A program made the position numbers and the translations under genes. From Sphagnum magellanicum (Eukaryota > Streptophyta > Sphagnopsida > Sphagnales > Sphagnaceae): 64,000 nt of DNA. The notes beneath the pieces were generated by a model that saw nothing but the letters and a program-made list of their open reading frames with translations, was not told the origin of the DNA and searched no databases. Where the stretch lies: the NCBI GenBank assembly GCA_021904315.1, contig CM038908.1:18620501-18684500 (forward strand), written 5' to 3'. Positions 13,777-25,890 of the stretch are shown here, in pieces (the first letter of the stretch is position 1; each line of letters opens with the position of its first letter).

Positions 13777-14211
13777 ATGGATTCAAGCTGCGCCATGACT
13801 GATGCAGCCGGGCAAAAGGTCATGTGCAGCGCTCATGCCTGCAACTTCCCAATGCCGGTCATGGGTCTGAAATCCCTGAACCAGAACAGGATCAGGGCAA
13901 GATCAAGGCTGCAATGCAAGAGACAACTGCGTGCTATCAAACCAAACCAAGCAACTAGTGCAAGGAGAGCAACAAGGCGGAACAAAGTCCACATGATCAC
14001 AAATACCACATACAAAAGTTGCTGCAAAAAAATTCCATTTACTCCTTTCAATAGCACTTCGTTTCTGATGAAAGAACACTGGAAGAAGAATCAGGTAAAT
14101 CTTCAAATGGAAATGATCTCCCATGAGCTACAACAACAGATACATCAATATGGATCCATGATCAGAGTCTTGAGTCTCCATTCTTTTGCTGCACATCATT
14201 TATGGCACTAA
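13777..14211 (+). CDS. Hypothetical basic protein or first exon of an unrecognised gene
   Basis: An ATG at 13777 opens a 144-codon frame ending at 14211. The product is rich in Ser, Gln, Arg and Lys. It has a short Cys-containing N-terminus (KVMCSAHACNFPMPVMGLK) and a basic central part (RARSRLQCKRQLRAIKPN). I recognise no domain, signal peptide or membrane segment. A possible splice donor (CAG/GTAAAT) at 14094/14095 would end an exon in phase 0, so this may be exon 1 of a longer or truncated gene. No downstream partner exon was found. Support is a better composition than the surrounding AT-rich DNA and an upstream TATA-like box with a leader. It could still be a chance ORF. Confidence 0.33.
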   Translation: MDSSCAMTDAAGQKVMCSAHACNFPMPVMGLKSLNQNRIRARSRLQCKRQLRAIKPNQATSARRATRRNKVHMITNTTYKSCCKKIPFTPFNSTSFLMKEHWKKNQVNLQMEMISHELQQQIHQYGSMIRVLSLHSFAAHHLWH

Positions 14212-17200
14212 AAGAGCTCGACATCAAAAGTTCTAAGAGGTCTCGAGAGCTTGAAGCTAACAATTGTAATAATATCAAGGCCTCCTCCCCCAAAACCACA
14301 AGGCAATGAAATCGGTGACAAAATTCTTTGCAAAAATTTCACATTCTCCTCGCCTCATTTGGGATTTGCTTCTCCCACAACAACAACAAATTGATCAAGA
14401 AATGTCTCCTTGATCTAGAGAGAAATTGTTGGTGCTACTTTACATCCAACTCTAGCAAGGTATTGTTTACTATGCTTTACTTCGCTTCCACCCTTCAAGT
14501 ACAATTGACCTAACAAAAATTCTTTAGCAAAATTGTTGTGCATCTCAATCTTCTTTGTTTGTTGTGTCCACGACACAAATGGATCAAGAATTTCTCATTG
14601 ACAAAGCTTGTACAAAGCCCACCCAAATCTATCACATGTATATCCAATCTACCCTAAATTGTAGAAGATTAGATCATATTCGATTTTTGATCAGATATTA
14701 AAAGAGAAATCATACCTGTATTCTTTCTTAATTCAACCATATGATGATCATCATTTTGTGCATTTTTGAAAGGAGAATATAAAAGGTTATGTTGAAGGTT
14801 TGGGTTTTGGTTTTGCTCTTTTGATGTCTCTTGAAGAGATGTAAAAAACGTAAACCCTAAATAATCCCAAAAGGATGTAAGAATTGGGTGCTTTTGAGTT
14901 TGATACTTTGCAAGTGCAAATATGTCAACCATGTTTGTCAATCTCTTGTGAAGAACTTATCATCTTGTATTTCTTTGAAAATTTTTAAATTAAAAAACTT
15001 AGTTTTCAAGGGATTTTCAACTTCAACTTGTGAATTGTATTGTTTGAAATATTTTTTAAACATAATTTCAAATGACAAGGTGAAAGCGTGGTAAAATATA
15101 CAAAGAAAATAAATCGCAACAAGTTATTATTTCTTGCAACATTGTTTACAATGCTTACAAGATCAAATGGTTGTTGATAATTAGGAAAATGCATGATCTA
15201 TGTAAAAAAAGGTGTGTCATGATGCAATGTTATTCTATTGTTGTCCCATGGTAAAATTTTCTATTGTCATACACATGATTCTCTTCAACAAGGATGCATG
15301 TTGTTCAAAAATTTGAGAACATACATTAAGTTCATTGAGATTAACCATTATAAGCACATGCCTAGAAATATTTTTTGGTAGTTGAAGTTTACAACTTAAA
15401 AACAAGAAACGAAAGGAAGGGGCAAGGATGCTTGCTTGCTTATTTGTTTGTGTGTTATTTTTAAAACTCATATTCTATTGCCAATCATGTCAATTGTAGG
15501 CTTTAATTAATTGGATGTTGTTTTTGTAACCCATATTTTAAAATTTTGCTTCAATCAATTTAGTGGTTTTAAAATGTTCATGAGAAGTGGTTCAATGGCA
15601 AAGTAAATCTATTGAAACATTATGTGAATTTTCATGCTTTGATATGTGGGTGATTCTATTGAATGCAAAATATGTGTTTTTTTGTTCATTATGGTGAGAG
15701 TTAAGAGGTTCATTGTTTGAAAAATAGTCATCAATAATTTTTCAAAGATAATTATACTTGAAAATAGTTAACACTAATAAAAAAATTCATAAAATTGAAT
15801 GAAAAATGAATTTCATTGTGAAACTATTATAAATCAAGTGTGTTAACACATGATACTTTCTATAACTGTTATGAATAGTTATAAGCTTTTTACATGTGAT
15901 TTTTGAACTAAGATAGCATGGGTAGATATTATTTGTGATAATTGGGTTTCAACATAAGTTAAACATACCATAAAACTCTTGTAATAAATATTTGACAAAT
16001 GCTTTTAGCATTGGGGTGTTTAAACATGGAAATTTTGTATCAATATAAAGGTACATAAATTGTAACAAGACCTGTAATGTGGTAACATTAGTGTAAGTAC
16101 CTTGATTATGTGAACAAACTATTTTTTTCTTTTTAATTTTTTTATTTCATTAATTTTTGTTGCATATGGCCTTAAGAAAAAGATCTTTTTGCCTCACCAC
16201 CAATATTGACAATTTAGATATTATCACCAAAAAAATCATACAATATCTTTTTAAAAGTGTTATCCATAGAAAAACTTAACTATCAATTTGGCAGGCCATC
16301 TTACAAATAACTAATTTTTTTATCGAAAAGACCACAAGAATTTCAAATCAATTCATATATTAAGCATCTTCATTTCCATTTTGCAATCATGTCACAAATT
16401 CAAGTTTGATTTTACAAGAATATTAAGTTAGTATCTTTGCAAAGATTTTTTAAAAATTAAAAAAAAAATTGCAAATGTGCAATTTGGAAGGCAAAAAGCA
16501 AGGAGGTTAAAAATTGAAAGCTTGTTTCTCAATTTTACTTGAAATTCTAAAGCTACAAATTATGTGGAAATCACAAAAGTTGTTATTAAATCATGTTTGA
16601 GGTGGAAAAACCAAGTTTTTATCCTTGGAATGCAAATAGTTAGCCTCAAACATATTTGGAATTTTTGAACATGATTTCAATGTACACATTAAAGTTGATC
16701 TCCTCATTCATTCCTATTCACATTATTGTTTAAATTACACTAGAGTTAAATGTAGACATACACATTCAAGTTGATTTCTTCAATACTTGTTCAATCAAGC
16801 TCTTTGTTCATTATAGATATATATATATTAGAATCCATTTTCCCTAGTCATTTCTATTCACAATTTACATGATTGAGGTAAGTTAGAGTTGAATTGTAAA
16901 CATTCGTAGAGAAAATTAGCTTCAAGGCTACTCTTTCACATGCAAACATGTCAACTCTTCATCACCAAAGCCTTTGTACTAAAACCTCTTGTGATGATTT
17001 CCTTACTATCCCGTGTGAATCACAAATCCTTTTGACCTCGTTCTCAATCATTCATTCATAATTTGTAACCCTTCCATGTGAGAAATTAGAAGAACGAACT
17101 AAAATCTTCAATCAAAAGACCACACACTTTGAACTACTCAAATGATGATGAAAATTTTCAAAAAGGTCATCTCCAAATGTGAGACAAACAAGTCGGAAGT

Positions 17201-17700
17201 GGGGATGTTTGGGATGCTTCATGTAGAAGCAAGTTGCAACCCTAAAGTCCAACCAAACCCAAAAATTTGGGTCGATGGATGGATGATTTCACATGAGCCT
17301 CACACGAAGGTTGATTTAAAGTCCAATCACATTCATCCAACGAAAGATAGTGAAAAAAAATGCTGAAGATTGAGCTCACTAAAAGCTTAATAGAATTTTA
17401 ATTTTAATTTTTTTATTATTATTATCACTTTTTGTCAACTTAATTTTTCTCAGAGCATCTTTTAATTGACTAGAAACTGCTTCTTCTTATTATTACTATT
17501 ACTTTTGTCACACCCTAACTAATTATTTTTATCTAATATTTTTTTTTCTTTTTTTGACAGAAAATGGAAAAAAATGGGTTTTTTTTTCTAGTGTAATTTC
17601 GACTTATTTTTGCTAATTTTCAGAAAAATTCGCCAAACACAAACCCCAAAAGTTGGATGCTTTTTCTGGCCCAGAAACTCATCCATTTTTTGTTTTGTGT
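14212..17700. other. AT-rich intergenic DNA
   Basis: No gene supported. The ORFs here are short, AT-driven and lack recognisable domains. Composition becomes more balanced after about 16900, approaching the transporter gene. Confidence 0.55.
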
Positions 17701-17712
17701 CTTGACGTGTCT

Positions 17713-17753
17713 CATCCATCCATCCATCCATCCATCCATTCATCCATCTATCC
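17713..17753. repeat. CATC microsatellite
   Basis: About nine tandem CATC units with two single-base variants, in the probable promoter or leader region of the downstream transporter gene. Confidence 0.9.
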
Positions 17754-18158
17754 CTGTTGCATCTCTCTCTTTCCTTGCGGTTTGTTCGTTGTTCGTGTTT
17801 TCCTCGTGCTTTCCTGGACATCTCCAGCTTCTCGCGGAGATCGAGCTCTCGTTCTGCGTTTTGTGGGATCTCTTTCTCTTGATTTCGAGCTCAAAAGATA
17901 TCTGTAAATGTTGTTGTCGATGTTGGGTCCTTTTTTTCAAGTGCAAAAGTCGTTGCTTTTGGTCTCTGGAGTGGGAAAAAGTGAGGTGAGAAAAAAGGGA
18001 GCAGAACAGATTCAGCCGCACCAGCAGCTAGGATCGACTTTTGCTAGGGTACTAGAGAGCGAGAGAGAGAGAACTACTCCTGAACAACAAGCAAGCATCA
18101 ATGATCATGCCTGCTGCTTTTATTTGAAATAGGGGTTTGTTGGGTGTGTAATTTAGGC

Positions 18159-20288
18159 ATGCCTATTTCGCAGCAGAGCTCGCAGCAGGATCCGAAGCAA
18201 CAGGCATGGGTAGAGCTACAAACCTACGACGATGATACGGAGCTTCTTCACTCTTCCACCTCTCGCTGGCGGCAGGATGGAACTAGTGAGCTGCAACATC
18301 ATGGCTCCATCCAACCGGCATCTTCACAAACCGCAGATCTGACATCAGCTGGTAAGCTAGCTACATACTTGAGCTTCAGATTCTAACGAGACTCCCAAGC
18401 TGTTGCACCACTGCAGGCATGCCCATGGCTTTTCTTCTCTCTCTCTTTCTCTCTCAGTTGCAGCTTTAGATCACTGCAGACTGCACGTGTCAGTAGTAGG
18501 TCAGATCCTCCATCTCCATCATCTCTTCCCATCTCCTGCACCTCCTCCAGCAAGATATTGTAAGGAATATGTACTATGGAATGGTCAAGTCCCTGCCCAC
18601 TATGTTCGGTAAGGCACCTGGCAAGTCCGTAAGGGCTGCAAGCTAGGCAAACACACTGCCCAACATAATTGGCAATGTTGAGGCCATTCCATGACATTGG
18701 GGTGGTGGCAGAATCAACAATTTTGAGGAAAAAAATCATGTTCAACAGACATTTGCTTCATCCAGTAACCAGTTCCATTTCTTTATGAGTGAATCTGCTG
18801 GTTCTGGATGAGGATAATTGCATGGCCTGCTTTCTGACAGATGCAGTAATCTGACAAAGAAATCTCATGGCAGCAGGTGTCTCTTTGATTGAAATTTCTG
18901 AAAATATGCACAAAGTGCCAGTTGATGAGCTTCCTCTGCTCCCTCAAAGCCCTCATTTAACAGGCACAGATGACAAAGAGAGACTGGTTAAACAGGAGAG
19001 GCTTGAACAGCTGCCGGATACTGCAGGCGCCAGTGTTGGAAGTTCAGTGTTCAATCTGGCAACCACTGTCATTGGAGCAGGGATTATGGCACTTCCAGCT
19101 ACCATGCGCGTTTTGGGTGTGCCAATTGCCCTCCTCACCATGCTGCTTATGGGTGTTCTTTCGGAGATCAGCATTGAAATGATTGTCCACTTCTTAGATC
19201 TTATGGAGGTTCGGACATTTGGAGATATGGTAGGGAAGGCATGTGGCTGGCCAGGCCGTGTGGCAGCACAGATTTGCATCATAGTGAACAACACAGGCAT
19301 TCTCATTGTGTATCTGATTATTCTGGGCGATGTTCTTGCTGGGTCCCTGAATCACAGTGGTTTACTTGAGGACTGGGTTGGTGCCAGCGGGTGGTGGACC
19401 AATCGCACACTTATTGTGGTGCTGCTGATGGTGTTTGTGCTTGCTCCCCTGTCAGCATTGAAGCGAATTGACTCCCTCAAATTCTCGTCGGCAGTGGCTG
19501 TTGCATTAGCCTTAGTCTTTGTCATCCTAGCATCTGCCATTGCTGTTGTGAAGCTGGTGGAGGGAACACTGGAGGTGCCACGGATGCTTCCATCCTTTGG
19601 ATCCAAAAGAGCAATTCTGGAGCTCTTCACTGTGATACCCATCATGTCGAATGCCTTTGTGTGTCAATTCAATGTCCCACCTATATATACTGAACTGCAG
19701 CACCGCTCACCGGCCAAAATGTTCAAAGTGGGGAGAATCAGCACATCTGTGTGTGTGCTGGTGTATATGGCCACTGCCCTCTCTGGCTATCTTCTTTTTG
19801 GAGACCTCACAGCCTCTGATGTCCTTGCTAACTTTGACACCAACCTGGGCATTCGATTTAGCCATGTCTTGAATGACGTGATCCGAATTGTCTATGCTGT
19901 TCACCTAATGCTCGTCTTTCCAGTAATTCACTATTCCTTGAGGCAGACAATTGACAGTGTGTTTTTTCCTCGGGCACTTGCACTGGCTGAGAGCAACTTA
20001 AGATTCACAATACTTACATCTCTGCTCTTGACATTGGTTTTCATAGGATCAACTGTGGTACCCAACATATGGATTGCGTTTCAATTCACAGGTGCTACAA
20101 CAGGACTCTCACTTGGTTTCATGTTCCCAGCATTGGTTGTGCTGAGGAGGTCTACTTCAAAATGGAGTACCAAAATCAGTCATGAGAACCATGCACTTGC
20201 TTGGGGCATGCTTATCATGGCAATTGTGATCAGTATCATTGGCATAGCAACACAAATCTACAATCTCACAACTGGTGAAGACTCCTGA
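18159..20288 (+). CDS. Vacuolar-type amino-acid transporter, AVT6-like (AAAP/SLC38 family)
   Basis: Membrane amino-acid/proton transporter of the plant AVT6 group, expected to export neutral or acidic amino acids from the vacuole. The main exon (18877-20288) has the family signature after a hydrophilic N-terminus: GSSVFNLATTVIGAGIMALP, numbered 58-77 from the Met at 18867. About eleven hydrophobic segments follow, ending with one at about 444-466. An upstream exon 18159-18351 is proposed: it ends at a GTAAGC donor in phase 1, and the only in-frame acceptor (GCAGCAG/GT at 18876/18877) restores the frame. This gives 534 aa. If the upstream piece is only leader, translation starts at 18867 and gives 473 aa, nearer the usual family length of about 450. 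The intron contains a CACGTG G-box (18484-18489). CT/GA tracts flank the leader. Family call is firm; the N-terminus is not. Confidence 0.88.
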
Positions 20289-21590
20289 CACTTAGTTCAG
20301 AAATGATTCTTTGAGTGAATTTTCATTATGCCTCCCCTTCCTGGGGGCCCCAATTCTTTTTTCTCATGTCCTTAAAAATGGCCAGAGTTGCACTGGCTGA
20401 AGGACACAAGAAAGCATATGTAAGACTGAATCAAGTGGATTGAGTGAGAGTGAAAGGCAGGGGACTTACTGGTGACAACTGAGAAAAATCTGCCATTTGT
20501 TACATGCTCAGCATGATGAGTGAGATATTGCTGCTGTCTTTGATGAAATTGCTTACTCTGAGGGTGCTCTCTGATGCCCTTGTTGTGCTGATCTTGGACA
20601 ACAAAACCCATCTGGCACCTTGAGAATTGTGTCTGTCTCTGATCCTCCACACCCTCCCATGGAATCAGCAGAATTAAGAAAAACATTTAGATTGATTGTG
20701 AGGAGGCAAAATTCTCAACTCTTGGGGAGCTACATGTACTAGTCAGAAAGACTGGCAGCCATATTTTCCTCATGTAAGGAATAATCTCTGCAAGGTGTTG
20801 CTGCATAAGATATCTTTTGCCATGATTTTGTAGCCTCCTCTGCTAATGGTCTCTGTAATCTGTAACAAGCTATGAAACTAAACAGTTATGCAAAGATGGT
20901 GGATCAAGCTTTGGTGTTGCATGCAAAGGAACCTATTATCAGAACTGTTTGCATGCAACTTCAAGAATGTACATTGTAAAATCTGGACTATGCTGCTTGA
21001 TGAAGCAGCATAACCTACTTTTCTTCTACAATGATGATGATGATCTGCATCTTGCTGCAAGAGCTGAATCAAGATAGTAAAATCTGTGCAACAGATTTTG
21101 ATTGTTCATATACAATTTTTGCTTGCCCACACATCAACCCTAAAACATCCATAACAACACCATCTTCAGGAGTATACACCAAGAATTCTAAATTTCCACC
21201 ACTGAGAATGCAGAATTTCTACAATTGAGGTATTACAAGGCTTTAGGGTTATGTTGTGTGGCTCACCTGAATGTTGAGATGGTTTCCAATAAAGAGACAT
21301 TCCATCAAAGAAGAAGATGATGATGAGCTTGATGAGAGACCGTCCATGCGGAGGAAATGTGGTCGCATCTGCACCACGCATCATTTATTTGTAGCCCACT
21401 TTTCAGAGATTTAGAGAGACAAAAAACCACACCTTAAAGTGTTGGGAAAATGCAACAAAAAGAAGAAAGACCCAGCAGGAGAAAATGCGCAATTGGCACT
21501 AGTGTCTAGTGGCATTTGTGGATAGAAAATCTGGAAGAAAGAAATAGGTACGCGGCTCCTGCTCCTCACTACTGTCAGATTGTTGAATAG

Positions 21591-21593
<3 letters not shown>
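20289..21593. other. Transporter 3' region and promoter region of PSB33-like gene
   Basis: The first few hundred bases probably hold the 3' UTR of the transporter; no canonical AATAAA is obvious close to the stop. No domain-bearing ORF was found. The second half leads to the CT tract and leader of the next gene; no convincing TATA box was seen. Confidence 0.5.

Positions 21594-21622
<29 letters not shown>
21594..21622. repeat. CT microsatellite in leader
   Basis: About 14 CT dinucleotides lie roughly 80 bases upstream of the PSB33-like start codon, so probably within the 5' UTR or core promoter. Confidence 0.95.
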
Positions 21623-21625
<3 letters not shown>

Positions 21626-21703
21626 AAAGAACTCTTTGAAAAATTCTTTGGTGCTGCAACAGAAGAAAGCAAGCATCCAACAAGCGATCGAGCGAGAGAG
21701 AGC

Positions 21704-23405
21704 ATGGCCACCGGCGCCATAGCTACCTTGAAGCCACTGGTAGGAGCAATTTCAGCACCTAAAACAACAACAGCAGCAGCAGCAGCAGCAGCAGCAAGAA
21801 CAACAACAATAAGAGGCAAGTCCCATTCATCGCTCCTTCTGGCTCCAAGCTATGGCAAGCTGCCATCCTCGGGCAGCAAGTGTTGTTGTGGCCAGAATTC
21901 GCGTCTGAGGAGATCGAGGACATCGGAGGAGAGGTTGCGGCAAGTGCAGTGCAATGCTGGAGAAGTATCCGTATCCGAAGCCTCCTCCACGGAAGAGACC
22001 TCCGCAGCAGCAGTCGTAGATGATGACGCCGGGAACTGGTTGCCCGTCATCCCTATAGACGCGTTGCCGAAGGGAGAGCGGCGCCTTGTGAGGCAGGACG
22101 GAGCCACTGTCCTGTTGTTGTGGTACAAGAACGATGTCTACGCCATTGAGAACACATCGCCTGCGGAAGGCGCTTACAGCGAGGGTTTGGTGAATGCGCG
22201 TCTCACACCGGTAGTTCTCCTATTCGTACTCCTCCTCCCTTTGCTTCCCCTCCTCCACGCTTGATTTGCAAGCAAGCCAAGCATCCAGCTCTGATGATGG
22301 CTTCAGAGTTGTTCATTCAGCATTCAGGTAAAGAGAATTGATGACTGACTGGCTCTTCTATTGTTGGTTTAGGATGGTGCGATTGTTTGTCCCTCCACGG
22401 ATACGACGTTCGATTTGAACACAGGTAAGGTGAAAGAATGGATGCCGAACAATCCAGTTCTGCGGTTCCTGACACCGCCTCTGAGAGATCTTCTGACCTA
22501 TCCTGTGAAGAAGGATTCGGAGTACATCTACATCAATGTCCAAGGCATCAAATCTGGCAACTCTGCAGAAATTGTGTTCGGCGGTGCTACTCAAGCTGGC
22601 AAGACAGCCAGTGATGTCAGTGTTGATGAGGTACTACGGAAAGATTCGGGTTTTCTGCCATTCTCTTTCCTTCTTAAAAATCTGTGCTCTTATACGCTTT
22701 ACTTGCTCCTTCGCTGCACCACCAACAGAGTGGAATTGCTTGCCTTGCAAAAAAACTTGTGCAAAACCCTATTCTGCTTTACTATCCAAACCATTTCCAC
22801 TGCAGATGGAATGGAGTGCATCTGTAAATTTTGCAATCTCTCTGCAGGAAGTTGTAGATCTCTTTGTCTTTCAAACAAAATTTTTCTAACTTCTCCAAGC
22901 CATGTAGTAGAGTCTCTGTGCATATATCAGATTCCTCCTCCTGAGTCATGATTATGGATCCTCTGACAGAGGAGATTATCTGCAGCAGGAAGAGTATGAA
23001 GGCTAATTTGCAATTTGTGAAATGCTTTCAAATGAATCTCTCAGCAGGCGGTCATCAGGTTATATTATGAAAGCAAGTCCTGGATACCCCAACTGTTGCC
23101 AGGCTGTTGTTAAGCTTTTATGATGGAGGATCTGTTGGGAATCACCTAGCTAATAACGCATATATAAACCTTCTCTTGTGTGTGTGTGTGTGTGTGTGTG
23201 AGAAATTCAGGTACGGATGGTAGTTGATGAGAATGAGAAGGGTTTCGGATTCACTCCAAAGAATGAGCTTATCAATGGCAGAGCAGCAATGATCGGCTTT
23301 TTGATGATTGTAGTCCAAGAGTTGGTGAGTGGCAAAGGTTTCTTGAAAGGAATTGGGTTCTTAGATTTCTTGTACCAGTATGTCTTCCCAGGATACTCTC
23401 CTTAG
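21704..23405 (+). CDS. PSB33: PSB33/LIL8-like thylakoid protein (Rieske-like fold plus LHC-like helix)
   Basis: Chloroplast thylakoid protein associated with photosystem II organisation (Arabidopsis PSB33/LIL8; TEF5 in green algae). Three exons join in phase 0: 21704-22210, 22373-22630 and 23211-23405, giving 319 aa. Residues 1-80 look like a transit peptide, rich in Ala, Thr, Ser and Arg, with an Ala run from a GCA repeat. A Rieske-like domain spans about 112-245, with LVRQDGATVLLLWYKNDVYA and the pair CPSTDTTFDL; the usual His of a CxxH cluster site is absent, as is the first CxH, so no iron-sulfur cluster is expected. The C-terminus carries KNELINGRAAMIGF (272-285), a chlorophyll-binding-helix-like motif, followed by one membrane segment. 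Splice sites are standard GT-AG. It appears intact; length is slightly above the usual about 290 because of the longer transit peptide. Confidence 0.9.
23177..23200. repeat. GT microsatellite in intron 2 of PSB33-like gene
   Basis: Twelve TG units directly before the exon 3 acceptor, which lies 10 bases downstream at 23209-23210. Confidence 0.95.
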
Positions 23406-25200
23406 GATATACCTACCCAGCAATTTGCGAGGTGTCTTATTACCTCTTGTTGGAGTTTTAGCACAGCTTTGTAAATTACCTGTCTGCCTGGACAACAAGC
23501 ACAACAGATCAGCTGAAAGTGCTTATCATCATCAGATCAATAAGAGATAATTTGTTGTGCCTTTTTTTTTTTTTGGTCTAGAAATTTGCATGAATGATCT
23601 GCATTGTGTTTGTTGAATGATGCCCAATACATCTTGAACACATCCCTAGAGGCTTCAAGTTTGAAATGGGTTAGCAGCTCTGTAGAGGATAGGGATATGG
23701 CAGATCTTCTTTTCCTGTGATCCAAGTTTTCAAAGGCAGAAAAGAGAACACCCTTTGTCTCACCACTATCTGTTCTGCCTTCCTTCCCTTCTCTTTCTGT
23801 CCACCTGAGGCGATTGTACAACAGATAGCAATGTCAGCAGAAAGCTTGGACATTCTCAAAAATCAGTTGAGAAGAGCAAGAAGGGCAAGTCATGTTAAAA
23901 CCATCATGCTCCATGTACACTCCAGGATTGTTCCTTCTATGCTTCCTTCACAGGTGATATTGGTTGCTGGAATCCACAAGGCGTGAAAGCCAGTGATCTG
24001 TTTTGTGATGTATGTAAAAGAGGCTGGTGACATTCATGTTTGTGCTGCTTGTCAAAGACAGATCGACTTGCTGCTGGTTGCTGGTTGAACACTTCTACTG
24101 CAGTCTGACAACCTTCTTGGCTTCAAAATGGCCACAGATTTGGCATGGTTTGAGCTTCGTATGATTGAGGGATTGATCATTGGCACACTTTTCAACAGGT
24201 TCCTGGTGTGCTGCCCTGTCTCTGTCATCTCTTTCCTGTTTCTTGCAAGTCCTTTGGCAAGGTGTCAACAGAAAATCTCCAGCGCTGCTTGTCTGCAGAG
24301 ATGGCTTAAGAACGGACTTGCATCTACTGGAACTGCTTGACTGATGATCCTACGAGTGTACTGTGTTGCTTCCTTAGTCCTGTAGCATCATCACAGATCA
24401 CTAAGGGATTCATTCCAGTTTCTGAGAAGAACAGCCTCTCTCCCTGTCAATGCTTTTTGAAGCTTGAGCTTCATAAACTATTGTCATGTTTGTGAAGGAT
24501 TGCCACAGATAGTTCACCTGCAAAAACCGGGAGTAAAGTCTTCCTTATGATTTTGCTGTATCTATGGGGGAATCAGTCACAATGGTGCTTGAATGAAAGA
24601 GTGACACCAATTGCAGGCAGTGGCACCTCTTCTCAAAGTCTTTTAGCTTTTAACTTCTTCTTCCATAGCCAACCTGTGGTGAAGTGCAGCAAGCAAGCTC
24701 CCCCTTTGAGTTCAACCAGATCAGATTGCAAGCTTGACCCTTTTCTCTCAAAAGAAAGCTTCTCCCAGTTCTGCACTCTGATGAAGCATTTGTAGAGCAA
24801 TTTGACATGCGCACAGCAGGCGCTCACCTATGATCCAGGCATTGTAACAACCCAGCAAATTTCTTTCAGTGTATTTGGATGGCATGTTCGGCACTGAAAT
24901 TTGACTTCTGAGAGATCAAAGCGCATTCTGTTTTACTGGGGCATCTCCGGATTTTTCAGTGGGAGTCTTTTGGTTCTTAATCATCTCCCCACTTTGAAGC
25001 TCACTGCATTCTGGAACTGGACAGCTAGAGATGCTGGATGAAAGGACCAGTGATACAGGTATAGGTATCAATGTAGGGCCTAGCTTTCCTACTGAGGGCC
25101 CTTGTCTTTTTAGGACCTATTGAATGGCCTAGATTTTTATTTTTTTGTAGGACCTAGGTTTGCAGTAGTACCTAGTAAGTATACACAATTTTAACTGGGT
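23406..25200. other. Intergenic DNA of mixed composition
   Basis: Probable 3' UTR of the PSB33-like gene (an AATAAG-type signal occurs near 23540), then about 1.7 kb without recognisable genes. ORFs near 23717-23986, 24128-24340 and 24547-24795 match no family I know and lack splice or start context. A poly-T stretch sits at about 23562-23574. Confidence 0.5.
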
Positions 25201-25640
25201 ACCTTATTTTGTCCAAATGCTGACTTGAATTTGGGCTTGGCATTTAGGCAAAACAACACTTTGTCCTTGCAAATAATTAATAAATAAATAAATATTTTCA
25301 ATGATGAATTGGGCACAATTTGAAGGTTGGTGTCCCAACAATTTACACACCCTTTTTCTTAAATAATAATACTTATTTATTTCACACATCATGATGCTCT
25401 TCTTGACTTTCCTGCACCTCCTTACCAAAAGAAAATAACTCAAAAAAGAAAGTGGTGAATTTGTGGGGGCCAGTGCAGGGTTTCTTTTTTTTTTCCTTTT
25501 TTGCAATTTTTTTTTCCAAAACATTAGCAAAATTAGTCTACTTTTAATGAGGGGTACCTCATTTTCAAACCTAATTATTTCATTTTTTTCCTAAAAGAAT
25601 TGCTTCCTTTTTCAATTGCACAATGACATAAATTGAATTT

Positions 25641-25890
25641 AAATTAATATACATTTCATGGACATGAAAAGATGCATGTTAATTTGATTTTTCATATCCA
25701 TGTTGGTGAATGGGTGAAAAGAATGAAGTAGTTATAAAATGGATGTAATTCTTAAGAAAGGTGGGCAGATAGTTATTAAAAAAGTTAATGAAAAAAAGGA
25801 AGTAGTTATTTTTTTTAAAAATGAAATAATTAGGTTTAAAAATGAGATAATTATTTTTTGAAATTGTCTTCGGAATGGTCCATGGACGAC
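25641..25890. repeat. Dispersed non-coding repeat family 2, copy 1
   Basis: Aligns by eye with 38812-38996. Shared ordered blocks include TTTCA(T/C)G(G/A)ACATGAAAA, CATGTTGGTG, ATAGTTATTA, GAAATGAAATAATTAGG and AATGAGATAATTATTTTT. No coding potential. Both copies sit in gene-free AT-rich DNA. Confidence 0.6.

Noticed and set aside
21411-21819. Minus-strand ORFs opposite the PSB33 leader and first exon
   Set aside because: They depend on the CT and GCA repeats and oppose a well-supported gene.
23717-24340. Plus-strand ORFs (89 and 70 codons) downstream of the PSB33-like gene
   Set aside because: No recognised domain, no promoter-like context, and composition similar to flanking non-coding DNA.
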